From assembly GCA_947630295.1 (NCBI GenBank), contig CANRGZ010000001.1, positions 1 to 64,000 of the forward strand: a stretch of 64,000 nt of DNA, read 5' to 3'. The notes beneath the pieces are model-generated. The model saw nothing but the letters and a program-made list of their open reading frames with translations. It was not told the origin of the DNA and did not search any database. Position 1 is the first letter of the stretch, and each line of letters begins with the position of its first letter. The DNA is from an uncultured Lachnospiraceae bacterium (GTDB taxonomy: Bacteria > Bacillota > Clostridia > Lachnospirales > Lachnospiraceae). A program made the position numbers and the translations under genes. This document shows positions 1 to 7,419 of this stretch, piece after piece.

Positions 1-860
1 CTAACAGCTTAAGCAACAAGATGGGTAATTCCTTACTGGCTGTAAGGGGTATTAACCATAAATATATTGTAGTAGAACTGCTAAAACTGTTTGACGATAA
101 CGAATTTATTGATTGGCTGTTGACATTGATTTTTGACGGGTTCAAAATCGATGTTTCGTATATGTCTGACGACGAATACGCAACATGCATGGGGGATACG
201 TTCAATAAATTGGAATACCGGTCAATCCCGAAAAACAAATTAACGGGCGAAAAGTTTATGGAAAAGTCCGTAAACATCGGAGACCAGTTATCACAGGTGA
301 TCGGGATTTATTACCCACATCGAATTGACACATATGTCAAGTATGTTCGAGGACAAAAGTTCTACGGAAGATATATGGATGATTGGTATATTATGAGTCC
401 GGATAAAGCAGAGCTGCTTGATATTTTGGAGAATATTCGAATCATCGCAAAGGAATACGGAATCCACATTAATGAGAAGAAGACGCACGTGGTTAAAATA
501 AGTGGAACTTACAGGTACTTACAAATCAAGTACACGCTTACAGGCAATGGTACGATCATTAAGCGGATTAATCCGAAACGTGTGACTGCGATGCGAAGGA
601 AATTGAAGAAACTTGCTGTTAAGGTTAAGAATGGTGATATTCTTTATGACAATGTCGAAAGTATGTTTAAAAGCTGGATGGGTAATTACCATAAATTACT
701 GTCCGATCAACAGAGGTGTAATCTGTTAATGCTCTTTGAAGAATTGTTCGATAAGCAGATTGCGATAATAAACCAAAAGATGTTTATTTTCGACACCCAA
801 ATAAAGAATATCACGAAGGTACAAGATATTGAAAGGGAGTTTGCATATGTCATTGCTTGA
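1..860 (+). CDS. Phage-type reverse transcriptase, 5'-truncated by window edge
   Basis: The frame is open to base 3, so the start lies outside the window; an internal ATG is at 21. The visible part (about 286 residues) holds the RT palm. IGDQLSQ lies near residues 86-92 counted from that ATG, and the catalytic YMDD lies in GRYMDDW near residues 117-122. A thumb-like segment with SWMGNYHKLLS follows. The [IVL]GxxxSQ form of motif 4, in place of QGxxxSP, is the form described for diversity-generating retroelement (DGR) RTs. There is no maturase or HNH domain, so it is not a group II intron protein. It sits just before the lysis genes of a prophage. A DGR template repeat would lie upstream, outside the window. 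Family call firm; DGR role inferred. Confidence 0.85.
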   Translation, partial: NSLSNKMGNSLLAVRGINHKYIVVELLKLFDDNEFIDWLLTLIFDGFKIDVSYMSDDEYATCMGDTFNKLEYRSIPKNKLTGEKFMEKSVNIGDQLSQVIGIYYPHRIDTYVKYVRGQKFYGRYMDDWYIMSPDKAELLDILENIRIIAKEYGIHINEKKTHVVKISGTYRYLQIKYTLTGNGTIIKRINPKRVTAMRRKLKKLAVKVKNGDILYDNVESMFKSWMGNYHKLLSDQQRCNLLMLFEELFDKQIAIINQKMFIFDTQIKNITKVQDIEREFAYVIA

Positions 861-1146
861 GATGATTATAACCATTATTTGTGCTGTTTTGGCCTCATCC
901 GGTTTTTGGGCATTTATTCAAAAGAAAAACGAAGCAAAAGATATTAAAACAAAGGTTCTCATTGGTTTAGGACATGATCGAATTGTGTATTTGGGAATGA
1001 AATACATTGATCAGGGCTGGATTACCCGCGCCGAGTATGAAAATTTATATGATTACTTGTACAAACCATATAAAGAGCTTGGCGGGAACGGTTCAGCCAT
1101 GAAAATTATGAAAGAAGTAGAAAAACTGGAAATACGTGAAAAATAG
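847..1146 (+). CDS. Small phage protein of the lysis region, N-terminal membrane segment
   Basis: This 99-residue product starts at ATG 847, 14 nt before the RT stop, behind an AAGGGAG site. Residues 4-20 (MIITIICAVLASSGFWAF) form one hydrophobic segment. The rest is charged and soluble, with a YLGMKYIDQGWIT stretch. Small proteins of this type sit just upstream of the holin in many Clostridia prophages. The biochemical role is not known; a holin partner or anti-holin is possible. Overlap with RT and the 10-nt gap to the holin support one late operon. Confidence 0.6.
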   Translation: MSLLEMIITIICAVLASSGFWAFIQKKNEAKDIKTKVLIGLGHDRIVYLGMKYIDQGWITRAEYENLYDYLYKPYKELGGNGSAMKIMKEVEKLEIREK

Positions 1147-1156
1147 GAGGATTACC

Positions 1157-1360
1157 ATGAAAATGAGCGATGAACTGTATAATGTATTGAAATGGATCGC
1201 GCAGTATTTACTTCCTGCCGCAGGAACTCTTTACTTTGCGTTAGCCGGTATCTGGGGTATGCCTTACGGCGAGCAGGTAGTAGGTACGATTACTGCGGTG
1301 GATACTTTTCTTGGAGTAATTCTGGGGATTAGCTCGGCTACTTATAAGAAAAATGAATAA
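1157..1360 (+). CDS. Phage holin, Dp-1-like
   Basis: This 67-residue protein is preceded by an AGGAGG site. It has two hydrophobic segments: about residues 10-28, with LLPAAGTLYFALAGIWG, and about 38-57, with VVGTITAVDTFLGVILGI. That two-segment pattern with a TITAVDTFLG motif is typical of Dp-1-like holins, which permeabilise the cytoplasmic membrane at lysis. The endolysin usually found next to such a holin is absent here. It may lie elsewhere in the prophage or be lost. The gene ends the late operon; a hairpin follows at 1388. Confidence 0.75.
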   Translation: MKMSDELYNVLKWIAQYLLPAAGTLYFALAGIWGMPYGEQVVGTITAVDTFLGVILGISSATYKKNE

Positions 1361-1387
1361 GATTTAGAAAAAGTTGATGGGAATACG

Positions 1388-1425
1388 GAAGCAGGAGGCT
1401 CGGTTAGCTTTCCTGCTTCTTCTAT
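1388..1425 (+). terminator. Hairpin after the holin
   Basis: A 9-bp perfect stem (GAAGCAGGA at 1388-1396 with TCCTGCTTC at 1411-1419) has a 14-nt loop and is followed by a T-rich run. It probably ends the late lysis transcript and separates it from xis-int. Confidence 0.65.
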
Positions 1426-1520
1426 ATTCCTGAATACATCCTCTTTTATTTTTCCCGTATTTAGGTTACGAAAAAAGTCGGTATCATACATTCAAAATGG
1501 TAACGATAGGAGTGATTGTT

Positions 1521-1724
1521 TTGGGATATAAAGACCGGGTGCCTTTGTGGGAGAAAAGTAATCTTACACTTGAAGAAGCTGCTGCTTATAGTGGGATTGG
1601 TATTAATAAGCTGAGAACTCTTTCTGATGATGAAAATTGTCCGTTTGTTCTTTGGGTTGGGAGTAAAAGATTGATTAAGCGCCGTTTATTTGATCAGTAT
1701 ATTGAGCAAGTATATTCGATCTAA
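1521..1724 (+). CDS. xis: Excisionase (Tn916 Xis-like)
   Basis: This small basic protein of 67 residues resembles Tn916-family Xis. It has PLWEKSNLTLEEAAAYSGIG followed by NKLRTL and a basic C-terminal KRLIKRR, which fits a winged-helix MerR/Xis fold. Xis bends the attachment site DNA and directs the integrase toward excision. I prefer TTG 1521, because AGGAG lies 8 nt before it; an in-frame ATG at 1497 has no such site. The gene is followed 98 nt later by the integrase, the usual xis-int order. Confidence 0.75.
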   Translation: MGYKDRVPLWEKSNLTLEEAAAYSGIGINKLRTLSDDENCPFVLWVGSKRLIKRRLFDQYIEQVYSI

Positions 1725-1770
1725 AGAACATTCTACCAAATTACTGATGTTAAAAGTGGGCTTTGTATGA

Positions 1771-1776
1771 TATAAT
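1771..1776 (+). promoter_or_regulatory. Likely -10 box of the integrase gene
   Basis: TATAAT preceded by TG one base upstream forms an extended -10. It lies 46 nt before the chosen integrase start at 1823 and makes the in-frame ATG at 1763 implausible as a start. No good -35 is visible. Confidence 0.5.
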
Positions 1777-1822
1777 GAATAAGTCATATCAAGGCTCTTT
1801 CCATTACGGAAAGGAGTTTGAA

Positions 1823-3022
1823 ATGTCTGAGAAACGAAAGGATCATAAAGGACGAATTTTAAAGACAGGAGAGAGCCAAAGAAAAGACCTGATTTACCAA
1901 TACCGCTACACAGATATTCGAGGGAAACGGCAAACTATCTATTCTTCCGATCTGAAAAGCTTGCGAGAGAAAGAAAAAGAAATTCAGAAGCAGCTTGACG
2001 ATGGGATGGATTATGCAGCCGGAAAGATTACTGTAATACAGTTATTGGAACGGTATATTAGCTTGAAGCAGGGCGTTCGTTATAACACTAAAGTTGGGTA
2101 TCGTTTTGTTTTGGATCTGATAAAAAAAGAGGATTTTGGATATAGGCAGATTCGAGACATTAAAATATCTGATGCTCAGATGTGGATCATGAAGCTTCAT
2201 AATGATGGCAAAGGATACAGCACCATTACAAGCGTTAGGGGAGTTGTCAAGCCGGCATTTCAGATAGCTTATAACGAAGACATTATCCGGAGAAACCCTT
2301 TTGATTTCAAACTAGTGGATGTCGTCTCTAATGATTCACAAAAGCGCATTGCCATGACCGAAGAACAGCAAAAAATCTGGATGAATTTTATCCGGGAGGA
2401 CAGAACCTACTGCAAATATTACGACGAATTTATTGTCCTTTTGGGAACAGGAATGCGTGTCAGTGAGTTTTGCGGCTTGACCAAGAATGATTTGGATTTT
2501 GAAAAGCGTAGAATTCGCGTGGATCATCAGCTTGTTCGGGAGAGAGGCGGCAGATATTATGTCGAGAAAACTAAAACTGAGTGCGGTATCCGTTTTATTC
2601 CTATGACGGATGAAGTATATCAAAGTATGAAAAATATTCTTGCCAACCGTCCAAAATTGAAAACCGAAATGATTGTGGATGGATACAGCGGTTTTTTGCT
2701 GATTGACAAGAATAACCATCCGAAGGTAGCTTTGCACATCGAGAATGAGATGCGGTGGGCAATGAAGAAATATAAAAAGCTGCATCCAGATCAGCCGCTT
2801 CCACATATTACCCCACACGTGTTTCGGCATACTTTTTGTACGAGTATGGCGAATGCCGGAATAGACATCAAGACTTTGCAGTATCTGATGGGACATTCCG
2901 ATGTCGGGGTAACGCTGAATGTTTATACCCATGCCAGCTATGACCGTGCTGTTGAGCAGATGGAAAAAATTGTTGATCTTAAACAGTTTGACAAACCGGA
3001 AAAGCGGAGAAAATCAGGTTGA
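1823..3022 (+). CDS. int: Tyrosine recombinase / prophage integrase (Tn916 Int type)
   Basis: This 399-residue site-specific recombinase has all catalytic residues in place: R212 in GTGMRVSEF, K251 in KTKTECGIRFIP, H332 and R335 in HVFRHTF, H358 in MGHSD, and the nucleophile Y368 in TLNVYTH. The N-terminal 60 residues resemble the arm-binding domain of Tn916 Int, followed by a core-binding SAM-like domain (about 70-160). The start at 1823 has AAGGAG at good spacing and lies downstream of an extended -10. Int is the last gene of the element. Phased repeats just after it (3051-3090) are candidate binding sites. Confidence 0.93.
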   Translation: MSEKRKDHKGRILKTGESQRKDLIYQYRYTDIRGKRQTIYSSDLKSLREKEKEIQKQLDDGMDYAAGKITVIQLLERYISLKQGVRYNTKVGYRFVLDLIKKEDFGYRQIRDIKISDAQMWIMKLHNDGKGYSTITSVRGVVKPAFQIAYNEDIIRRNPFDFKLVDVVSNDSQKRIAMTEEQQKIWMNFIREDRTYCKYYDEFIVLLGTGMRVSEFCGLTKNDLDFEKRRIRVDHQLVRERGGRYYVEKTKTECGIRFIPMTDEVYQSMKNILANRPKLKTEMIVDGYSGFLLIDKNNHPKVALHIENEMRWAMKKYKKLHPDQPLPHITPHVFRHTFCTSMANAGIDIKTLQYLMGHSDVGVTLNVYTHASYDRAVEQMEKIVDLKQFDKPEKRRKSG

Positions 3023-3240
3023 TTCTATACCAGTTTACTACACCATTTGCCCGTGAATCTGCGTAGATTTGTGTAGAATTACGTGGATTTGAGGCAAAAC
3101 AGAAAATCAGAGAAAAGCGCCGAAAAGCCCGAAATATCGGGATTTGCAGGCTTATGAAGGGATATAATATTTGAGATGGTAAAAATACTATTCGTCTGCC
3201 ATGGAAATATATGTAGAAGCCCAATGGCTGAGTTCATTTT
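3023..3240. other. Prophage-host junction (attachment region) entering the phosphatase gene
   Basis: AT-rich element sequence runs from the int stop through a small inverted repeat (CCCGA/TCGGG, about 3127-3141) and a TATAAT at 3163-3168 into the first codons of the phosphatase gene. The first about 20 codons use ATA, CTA, AGA and CCA; from about 3250 the gene switches to the GC-rich CTG/CGG usage of the host. The crossover therefore probably lies within 3200-3240. The other attachment site is outside the window, so the core cannot be defined here. Confidence 0.4.
3051..3090 (+). repeat. Four 10-bp direct repeats next to int, candidate Int/Xis sites
   Basis: Four consecutive 10-mers (CCGTGAATCT, GCGTAGATTT, GTGTAGAATT, ACGTGGATTT) share a loose NNGTRGATTT consensus and repeat with exact helical period. 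They lie 28 bp past the int stop, where arm-type integrase sites are expected. Assignment is by position and phasing only. Confidence 0.45.
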
Positions 3241-3643
3241 CAAAGACATGGTCCGCAAACGGGGCCTTTCCGACCGTTTTGAAATCGCCTCCCGGGCCAC
3301 CAGCACCGAGGAGATCGGCAATCCGGTGTATCCGCCGGCGCGGCGGGAGCTGGCGAAGCACGGACTGGGCTGCGAAGGAAAATATGCGGTGCAGATGCGG
3401 CGGAGCGATTATGACAAATATGACTATCTGATCGGCATGGACAGCGCCAATATCCGGAACATGCACCGGATTGCCGGCGGCGATCCGGATGGAAAGATAT
3501 ACAAACTGCTGTCCTTTACCGCCCGGGGCGGCGACGTGGCGGATCCCTGGTATACGGATCGCTTTGAGATTTCCTACCGGGATATTTCCGAAGGCTGCAC
3601 GGCGTTCCTGGACTGTCTGGAACGCGAAGGAAAACTGAAATAA
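3176..3643 (+). CDS. Low-molecular-weight protein tyrosine phosphatase
   Basis: This 155-residue cytoplasmic phosphatase has the family P-loop CHGNICRSP (C-x5-R-S) at residues 8-16 and the general-acid aspartate in ADPWYTDRFE near residue 122. Length is normal for the family. Such enzymes dephosphorylate phosphotyrosine or phosphoarginine proteins. The ribosome-binding site is weak (AAGGGA, 14 nt away). Base composition and codon use of the first 20 codons differ from the rest, which suggests that the 5' end was supplied by prophage integration. A strong hairpin follows the stop. Confidence 0.9.
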   Translation: MVKILFVCHGNICRSPMAEFIFKDMVRKRGLSDRFEIASRATSTEEIGNPVYPPARRELAKHGLGCEGKYAVQMRRSDYDKYDYLIGMDSANIRNMHRIAGGDPDGKIYKLLSFTARGGDVADPWYTDRFEISYRDISEGCTAFLDCLEREGKLK

Positions 3644-3652
3644 CGAAAAACC

Positions 3653-3680
3653 ACTGCGCCGGTTCCGGCGCAGTATTTAC
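3653..3680 (+). terminator. Terminator hairpin after the phosphatase
   Basis: A 10-bp perfect stem (ACTGCGCCGG / CCGGCGCAGT) with a TT loop at 3653-3674 is followed by a short ATTTAC. It is very stable, but the U-tract is short. Confidence 0.6.
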
Positions 3681-3694
3681 GAGGAGGGAGGCTT

Positions 3695-3790
3695 ATGCGA
3701 AGCAAACTTTCAATGCCTTCCGACGACATGGCAGGTGCGCTTCCCGAGCGCGCGTGCCGATACCTATTATACAAGGAACACGAAAAATGA
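3695..3790 (+). CDS. Possible 31-residue leader peptide upstream of the oxidoreductase
   Basis: A short frame starts at ATG 3695, 7 nt after a perfect AGGAGG, and ends in a TGA that overlaps the next gene's ATG (ATGA, 3787-3790). The peptide begins MRSKLSMPSDD and ends KEHEK. It reads through leader-element copy 1. The strong site and the overlap suggest translation coupled to the oxidoreductase. A similar reading of copy 3 is possible, but copy 2 is in another frame, so the peptide itself is probably not what is conserved. Confidence 0.35.
   Translation: MRSKLSMPSDDMAGALPERACRYLLYKEHEK
3712..3758 (+). promoter_or_regulatory. Repeated structured leader element, copy 1
   Basis: A conserved block starts with AATGCCTTCCGACGAC, followed by a hairpin at 3730-3758: outer GGCA/TGCC, then GGTGCGCT against AGCGCGCG (one G-G mismatch, seven pairs including one G-U), with a 5-nt loop. 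The hairpin ends 28 nt before the oxidoreductase ATG. It matches copy 3 at 30 of 33 bases in its first part, and copy 2 through the hairpin and beyond. Its function is unknown. The fixed distance to the start codon suggests translational control. Confidence 0.55.
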
Positions 3791-4866
3791 ACAGACCATT
3801 AAGATTTGTAATCGTAGGCTCCGGCTGGCGGGCCATGTTTTATGTACGGATTGCCAGAAGATACCCCGAACAGTTTCAGCTGCTGCATATGCTTTGCCGC
3901 AGCGAAGAAAAAGCGCAGGAGATGCGCACGCTGTATCAGATTCCGGCCACGGCTTCCGAGGAGGAATGTGAAGCGGCGGCGCCGGATTTTGTGGTAACGG
4001 TGATCAGCAAGGGCGTGTTGTATGAGGCGGCCATGCATTGGGCGTGGAAAGGCATCCCGGTGCTGTGCGAAACGCCGGCAGGCATAGGAATCGATCAGCT
4101 GAAAGAACTCTGGACCCTGCATACCGGTGGCAGCATCCGCATACAGATCGCGGAGCAGTACCACCGCTATCCCATGATCGCCGCCGGACTGCAGGCGATT
4201 GCAGAAGGAAAACTGGGCGATCCAAACGTGGCGTATCTGTCTGCCGCCCACGACCACCACGCCGCCAGTCTGCTGCGGCATATGCTGGCGCTGCAGCCGG
4301 GACCTGTGCGGCTGCAGGGGAAACGCTATGCATTTCCTGTGACAGAGACGGATTCCCGGGCAGGCGCCATTACCGACGGCAGGGTCAAACAGGGAGACCG
4401 CACCGTCGTCACGCTGGAATATGCCGGCGGCAAGGTGGGATTTTATGATTTTTCCGGCGTGCAGTACCACTCTTTTATCCGGGCCCGGCACGTGAACGTA
4501 CAGGGATCAAAGGGAGAATGGAATGATACGGTGCTCCGGTATGTGAATGCGGATCATTTGCCGGAAGAAGAACGGCTGCTGCCCTGGCTTTCGCAAAAAT
4601 ATGCGCCGCTGCATACAGAGGAACTGCAGCGGCAGAGCGCCGGCTGGAATCCGTTTCTGACCCTGGATCAGGCGCAGGATGAATATGCCGTTGCAACGAT
4701 GCTCTACGATCTGCGGGCATGGCTGGAAAAAGGCACAGAAGTATATCCGCTGGCGGAAGCACTGGAAGACGCCTATACCCGGCTGTTGATGCGGCAAGCG
4801 GCAGCACATCCGGAAACATGGGTCGTATCGGAGCCGATGCCCTGGCATGTGCCCACGGAGCAATGA
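3787..4866 (+). CDS. Gfo/Idh/MocA-family oxidoreductase
   Basis: This 359-residue NAD(P)-dependent sugar or inositol dehydrogenase-like enzyme has an N-terminal Rossmann motif (FVIVGSGWRA), a family CETPAG in place of the usual EKP, and a C-terminal substrate domain. The start at ATG 3787 has AAGGAA before it and overlaps the leader peptide stop. The stop overlaps an in-frame ATG of the WYL regulator gene, so the two are probably co-transcribed. The substrate cannot be told from sequence. CETP instead of EKP at the catalytic lysine position means catalysis may differ from classical members. Confidence 0.85.
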   Translation: MNRPLRFVIVGSGWRAMFYVRIARRYPEQFQLLHMLCRSEEKAQEMRTLYQIPATASEEECEAAAPDFVVTVISKGVLYEAAMHWAWKGIPVLCETPAGIGIDQLKELWTLHTGGSIRIQIAEQYHRYPMIAAGLQAIAEGKLGDPNVAYLSAAHDHHAASLLRHMLALQPGPVRLQGKRYAFPVTETDSRAGAITDGRVKQGDRTVVTLEYAGGKVGFYDFSGVQYHSFIRARHVNVQGSKGEWNDTVLRYVNADHLPEEERLLPWLSQKYAPLHTEELQRQSAGWNPFLTLDQAQDEYAVATMLYDLRAWLEKGTEVYPLAEALEDAYTRLLMRQAAAHPETWVVSEPMPWHVPTEQ

Positions 4867-4895
4867 ATTTAAACGAAAAAGAGGGAAAACGAACA

Positions 4896-5888
4896 ATGCC
4901 CAAAAGCGCGAATCAAAAACTGAAACTGCTGTATCTTCTGAAAATACTGATGGAAAATACCGACGAAGCCCACAACATGACTATGAATGAACTGCTTGCG
5001 GCGCTTGCCGCATACGATATCAGCGCAGAACGGAAAAGCATTTATTCCGATCTGGAACTGCTGCGCAGCTTTGGGATTGACATTTTATCTGCACAGAAGG
5101 ACAAAAAGTACGGATATTATATCGGCAGCCGTACTTTTGAGGCTGCGGAACTGAAATTATTGGTGGACGCGGTGCAGTCATCCCGTTTCATTACACATAA
5201 AAAGTCCAATGAACTGATCCGGAAAATCGAAGGGCTCACCGGAAAATACGAAGCGTGGCAGCTGCAGCGGCAGGTGTATATGACGGAACGCGTCAAAACG
5301 CTGAATGAAAAAATTTATTACAGCGTGGATCAGATCCATACGGCCATCGGGGCGAATGTAAAAGTACGCTTTCAGTACTTTCGCTGGAATGAGAAAAAAG
5401 AAATGGAACTGCGCAGAGATGGCGCGTTTTACTGCATCAGTCCCTGGGCGCTGACTTGGGCGGAGGAAAACTACTATATGATCGGCTACGACAGCGCGGC
5501 AGGCAAACTCAAACATTACCGGGTGGACAAGATGCTGAAGCTGTCTTTGACCGACGAAAAACGGGAAGGTAAGGAAGCCTACCGGCAAATGGATCTGGCG
5601 GTGTATACGAAGAAAATGTTCGGAATGTTCGACGGCACGGAGCAGATGGTGCGGCTGGCGGTGGACAACAGCCTTGCAGGCGTGATCATTGACCGCTTCG
5701 GCATGGAACCGTCCTTTATTCCGCTGGACGAAACCCATTTTTCCGTGACGGTGCCGGTGGCGGTGAGCCGTCAGTTTCTGGCCTGGGTGATTGCCCTGGG
5801 AGACCGGGTAAAGGTGCTGTCCCCGCCGGAGGTGCGGGCGAGGCTGCAGGAAGAAGCGAAGCGGCTGCAGGAGACGTATTCCGTATAA
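4896..5888 (+). CDS. WYL-domain transcriptional regulator (YafY type)
   Basis: This 330-residue protein has an N-terminal winged helix (about 5-65, LKLLYLLKILMENTD), a WYL domain (about 130-220, with YCISPWALTWAEENYYMIGY and the YRVDKM strand) and a C-terminal WCX extension. WYL proteins bind small ligands or nucleic acid and regulate adjacent or stress genes. I chose ATG 4896 with GAGGG upstream. An alternative ATG at 4863 overlaps the stop of the oxidoreductase (ATGA) and adds 11 residues. It may regulate the oxidoreductase operon; that is inference. Confidence 0.85.
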   Translation: MPKSANQKLKLLYLLKILMENTDEAHNMTMNELLAALAAYDISAERKSIYSDLELLRSFGIDILSAQKDKKYGYYIGSRTFEAAELKLLVDAVQSSRFITHKKSNELIRKIEGLTGKYEAWQLQRQVYMTERVKTLNEKIYYSVDQIHTAIGANVKVRFQYFRWNEKKEMELRRDGAFYCISPWALTWAEENYYMIGYDSAAGKLKHYRVDKMLKLSLTDEKREGKEAYRQMDLAVYTKKMFGMFDGTEQMVRLAVDNSLAGVIIDRFGMEPSFIPLDETHFSVTVPVAVSRQFLAWVIALGDRVKVLSPPEVRARLQEEAKRLQETYSV

Positions 5889-5995
5889 AAAAATAAGAAC
5901 ATCCGTTTGACAAGTCCGTTTTATAGGACAGCAAATCCCCTATCATGTCATCAGAAACATTCATAACATTCATAAAATGACAGGAGGGGAAACAT

Positions 5996-6256
5996 ATGGA
6001 AATATTGATTTTCGGGTGTATCGGCGCTGCAGCGTGGATTTATGTAAAACGGACGGAAAAGAAAGCGGATGCTTATGCCCATCGGCACAGGATCGACTGG
6101 GAGCGGTATCGCAAAGACCGGGCGGCCCACCGGATGTCGGACTTTGAGGCAGATCAGAAACTGTTAAACGGCGCGTACAATGCTGCCACGTTGCCCAATC
6201 GTTTCTTTTATACCATAAACGAAAAAGTACAGACAGACGGATTCCGGGAATTGTAA
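5996..6256 (+). CDS. Small hypothetical protein with N-terminal membrane anchor
   Basis: This 86-residue product has a very good ribosome-binding site (AGGAGGGG). Residues 2-16 (EILIFGCIGAAAWIY) form a membrane anchor, followed by a highly charged cytoplasmic or helical tail rich in Lys, Arg and His. I do not recognise the family. A bulged inverted repeat (TTCCGGGAATT...AATTCCGGAA) covers its stop codon and may act as a terminator. Confidence 0.6.
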   Translation: MEILIFGCIGAAAWIYVKRTEKKADAYAHRHRIDWERYRKDRAAHRMSDFEADQKLLNGAYNAATLPNRFFYTINEKVQTDGFREL

Positions 6257-6421
6257 TTCCGGAAAAAATGCGGTATGATAGAAAAGAACTTTGCGGCATA
6301 ACCCATGAACGAAATCCCTGCCGGCAGCGGCAGACATAAAAAGCACGGATCAGACAGATACTATCATTACCCTGATGCGGCTGCAGTTGAAACGCCGGGT
6401 CAGGCGGAAACGGAGGACGGC

Positions 6422-6631
6422 ATGAAGAGTTTGCTGATCAAAGATACGACAAAAGAGGAACGGGAAGCCATTATCCGGCAGTCTCTGGACTGCGGCGGCG
6501 GATGTGAAAACTGTTCATCCTGCTGGCTGGGCGGCGGAAATCCTTTTGATATCTACCAGCCATATATCGACGGAGAAAAGGAACTTTCCGAAATCAACGC
6601 GGCAGCCCGGGCAGGCTTTGTCAGAGGTTGA
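6422..6631 (+). CDS. Small cysteine-rich conserved protein
   Basis: This 69-residue product starts at ATG 6422 with GGAGG 7 nt upstream; an upstream ATG at 6305 lacks a site. Four cysteines in CGGGCENCSSC (residues 24-34) could bind metal. The C-terminus has YQPYIDGEKELSEINAA. Similar short proteins are widespread in Clostridia; the function is unknown to me. It lies 28 nt upstream of the YdcF-type gene and may be in its operon. Confidence 0.65.
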   Translation: MKSLLIKDTTKEEREAIIRQSLDCGGGCENCSSCWLGGGNPFDIYQPYIDGEKELSEINAAARAGFVRG

Positions 6632-6659
6632 CGGACGAAAAAAGAAGGAGTGTGACCGA

Positions 6660-7415
6660 ATGACAGCGGCAGTGATTTTTCTGATACTGGCGGTTTTCTG
6701 CCTTGTCTATTACCTGTTTGCGGCATTGTATGCGGGGTTCGGTTCCTCCTTCCTTTCTTTCTGGCTTTTTGCAGCGATTGTATTTTTCGGGCTGGCCTTT
6801 GTATTTGCACCGTTTCACAAAAGACCGGTTCTGGCGGCCGTACCCCATGGCGTAAAAGTCGCTGCGGCGGTTGTGGCTGCGGCAGGCTGTATTTTTTTCT
6901 GTACGATGGAAGGGCTGATTATCAGCGGTATGACGGAAGCAGCCGGGCCGGGAGCCCAGTATGCAGTGGTGCTCGGCGCCCAGGTGCGGGGCAGGCGGAT
7001 TACCAAATCTCTGAAGAAACGTCTGGAAGCAGCCAGGGATTATCTGCAGGAAAACCCGGAAACCATCGCCGTCTGCTGCGGCGGACAGGGTACCGGGGAG
7101 GATGTGCCGGAGGCGGAAGCGATGCGAGACTGGCTGGTGGAGCAGGGCATTGACGAAGCGAGGGTATGGATGGAAGACCGTTCCGCTTCCACCCGTGAAA
7201 ATCTGAAATTTGCATTGGATCTGATCGGCGACCCCGATGCACGGATTGCAGTGGTCAGCAATAATTTTCATATATACCGGGCAAAACGGATTGCGAAAAG
7301 AGTTGGCTTTACGAACGTGGAAGGCATTGCGGCTGCGTCAGATCCCAAACTGTTTATCAATTATATGGTCAGAGAAGCCTTTGCGCTGGCAAAAGACCTG
7401 ATGATAGCGAGGTAG
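6660..7415 (+). CDS. YdcF/SanA-family (DUF218) membrane protein
   Basis: This 251-residue protein has three N-terminal hydrophobic segments (about 2-25, 30-48, 58-80) and a DUF218 domain (about 95-245). The domain contains VVLGAQVRGRRIT, CCGGQGTGEDVPEA, EDRSASTRENL and VVSNNFHIYRA, all typical of this family. Members act in envelope biogenesis, but the reaction is not settled. The start at 6660 follows AAGAAGGAG. The 4-nt gap to the next gene suggests co-transcription with the formate/nitrite channel. Confidence 0.85.
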   Translation: MTAAVIFLILAVFCLVYYLFAALYAGFGSSFLSFWLFAAIVFFGLAFVFAPFHKRPVLAAVPHGVKVAAAVVAAAGCIFFCTMEGLIISGMTEAAGPGAQYAVVLGAQVRGRRITKSLKKRLEAARDYLQENPETIAVCCGGQGTGEDVPEAEAMRDWLVEQGIDEARVWMEDRSASTRENLKFALDLIGDPDARIAVVSNNFHIYRAKRIAKRVGFTNVEGIAAASDPKLFINYMVREAFALAKDLMIAR

Positions 7416-7419
7416 AAAA

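Noticed and set aside
3127-3141. CCCGAAATATCGGG inverted repeat as a terminator for int
   Set aside because: The stem is only 5 bp, it has no T-tract, and it could equally be part of the attachment site.
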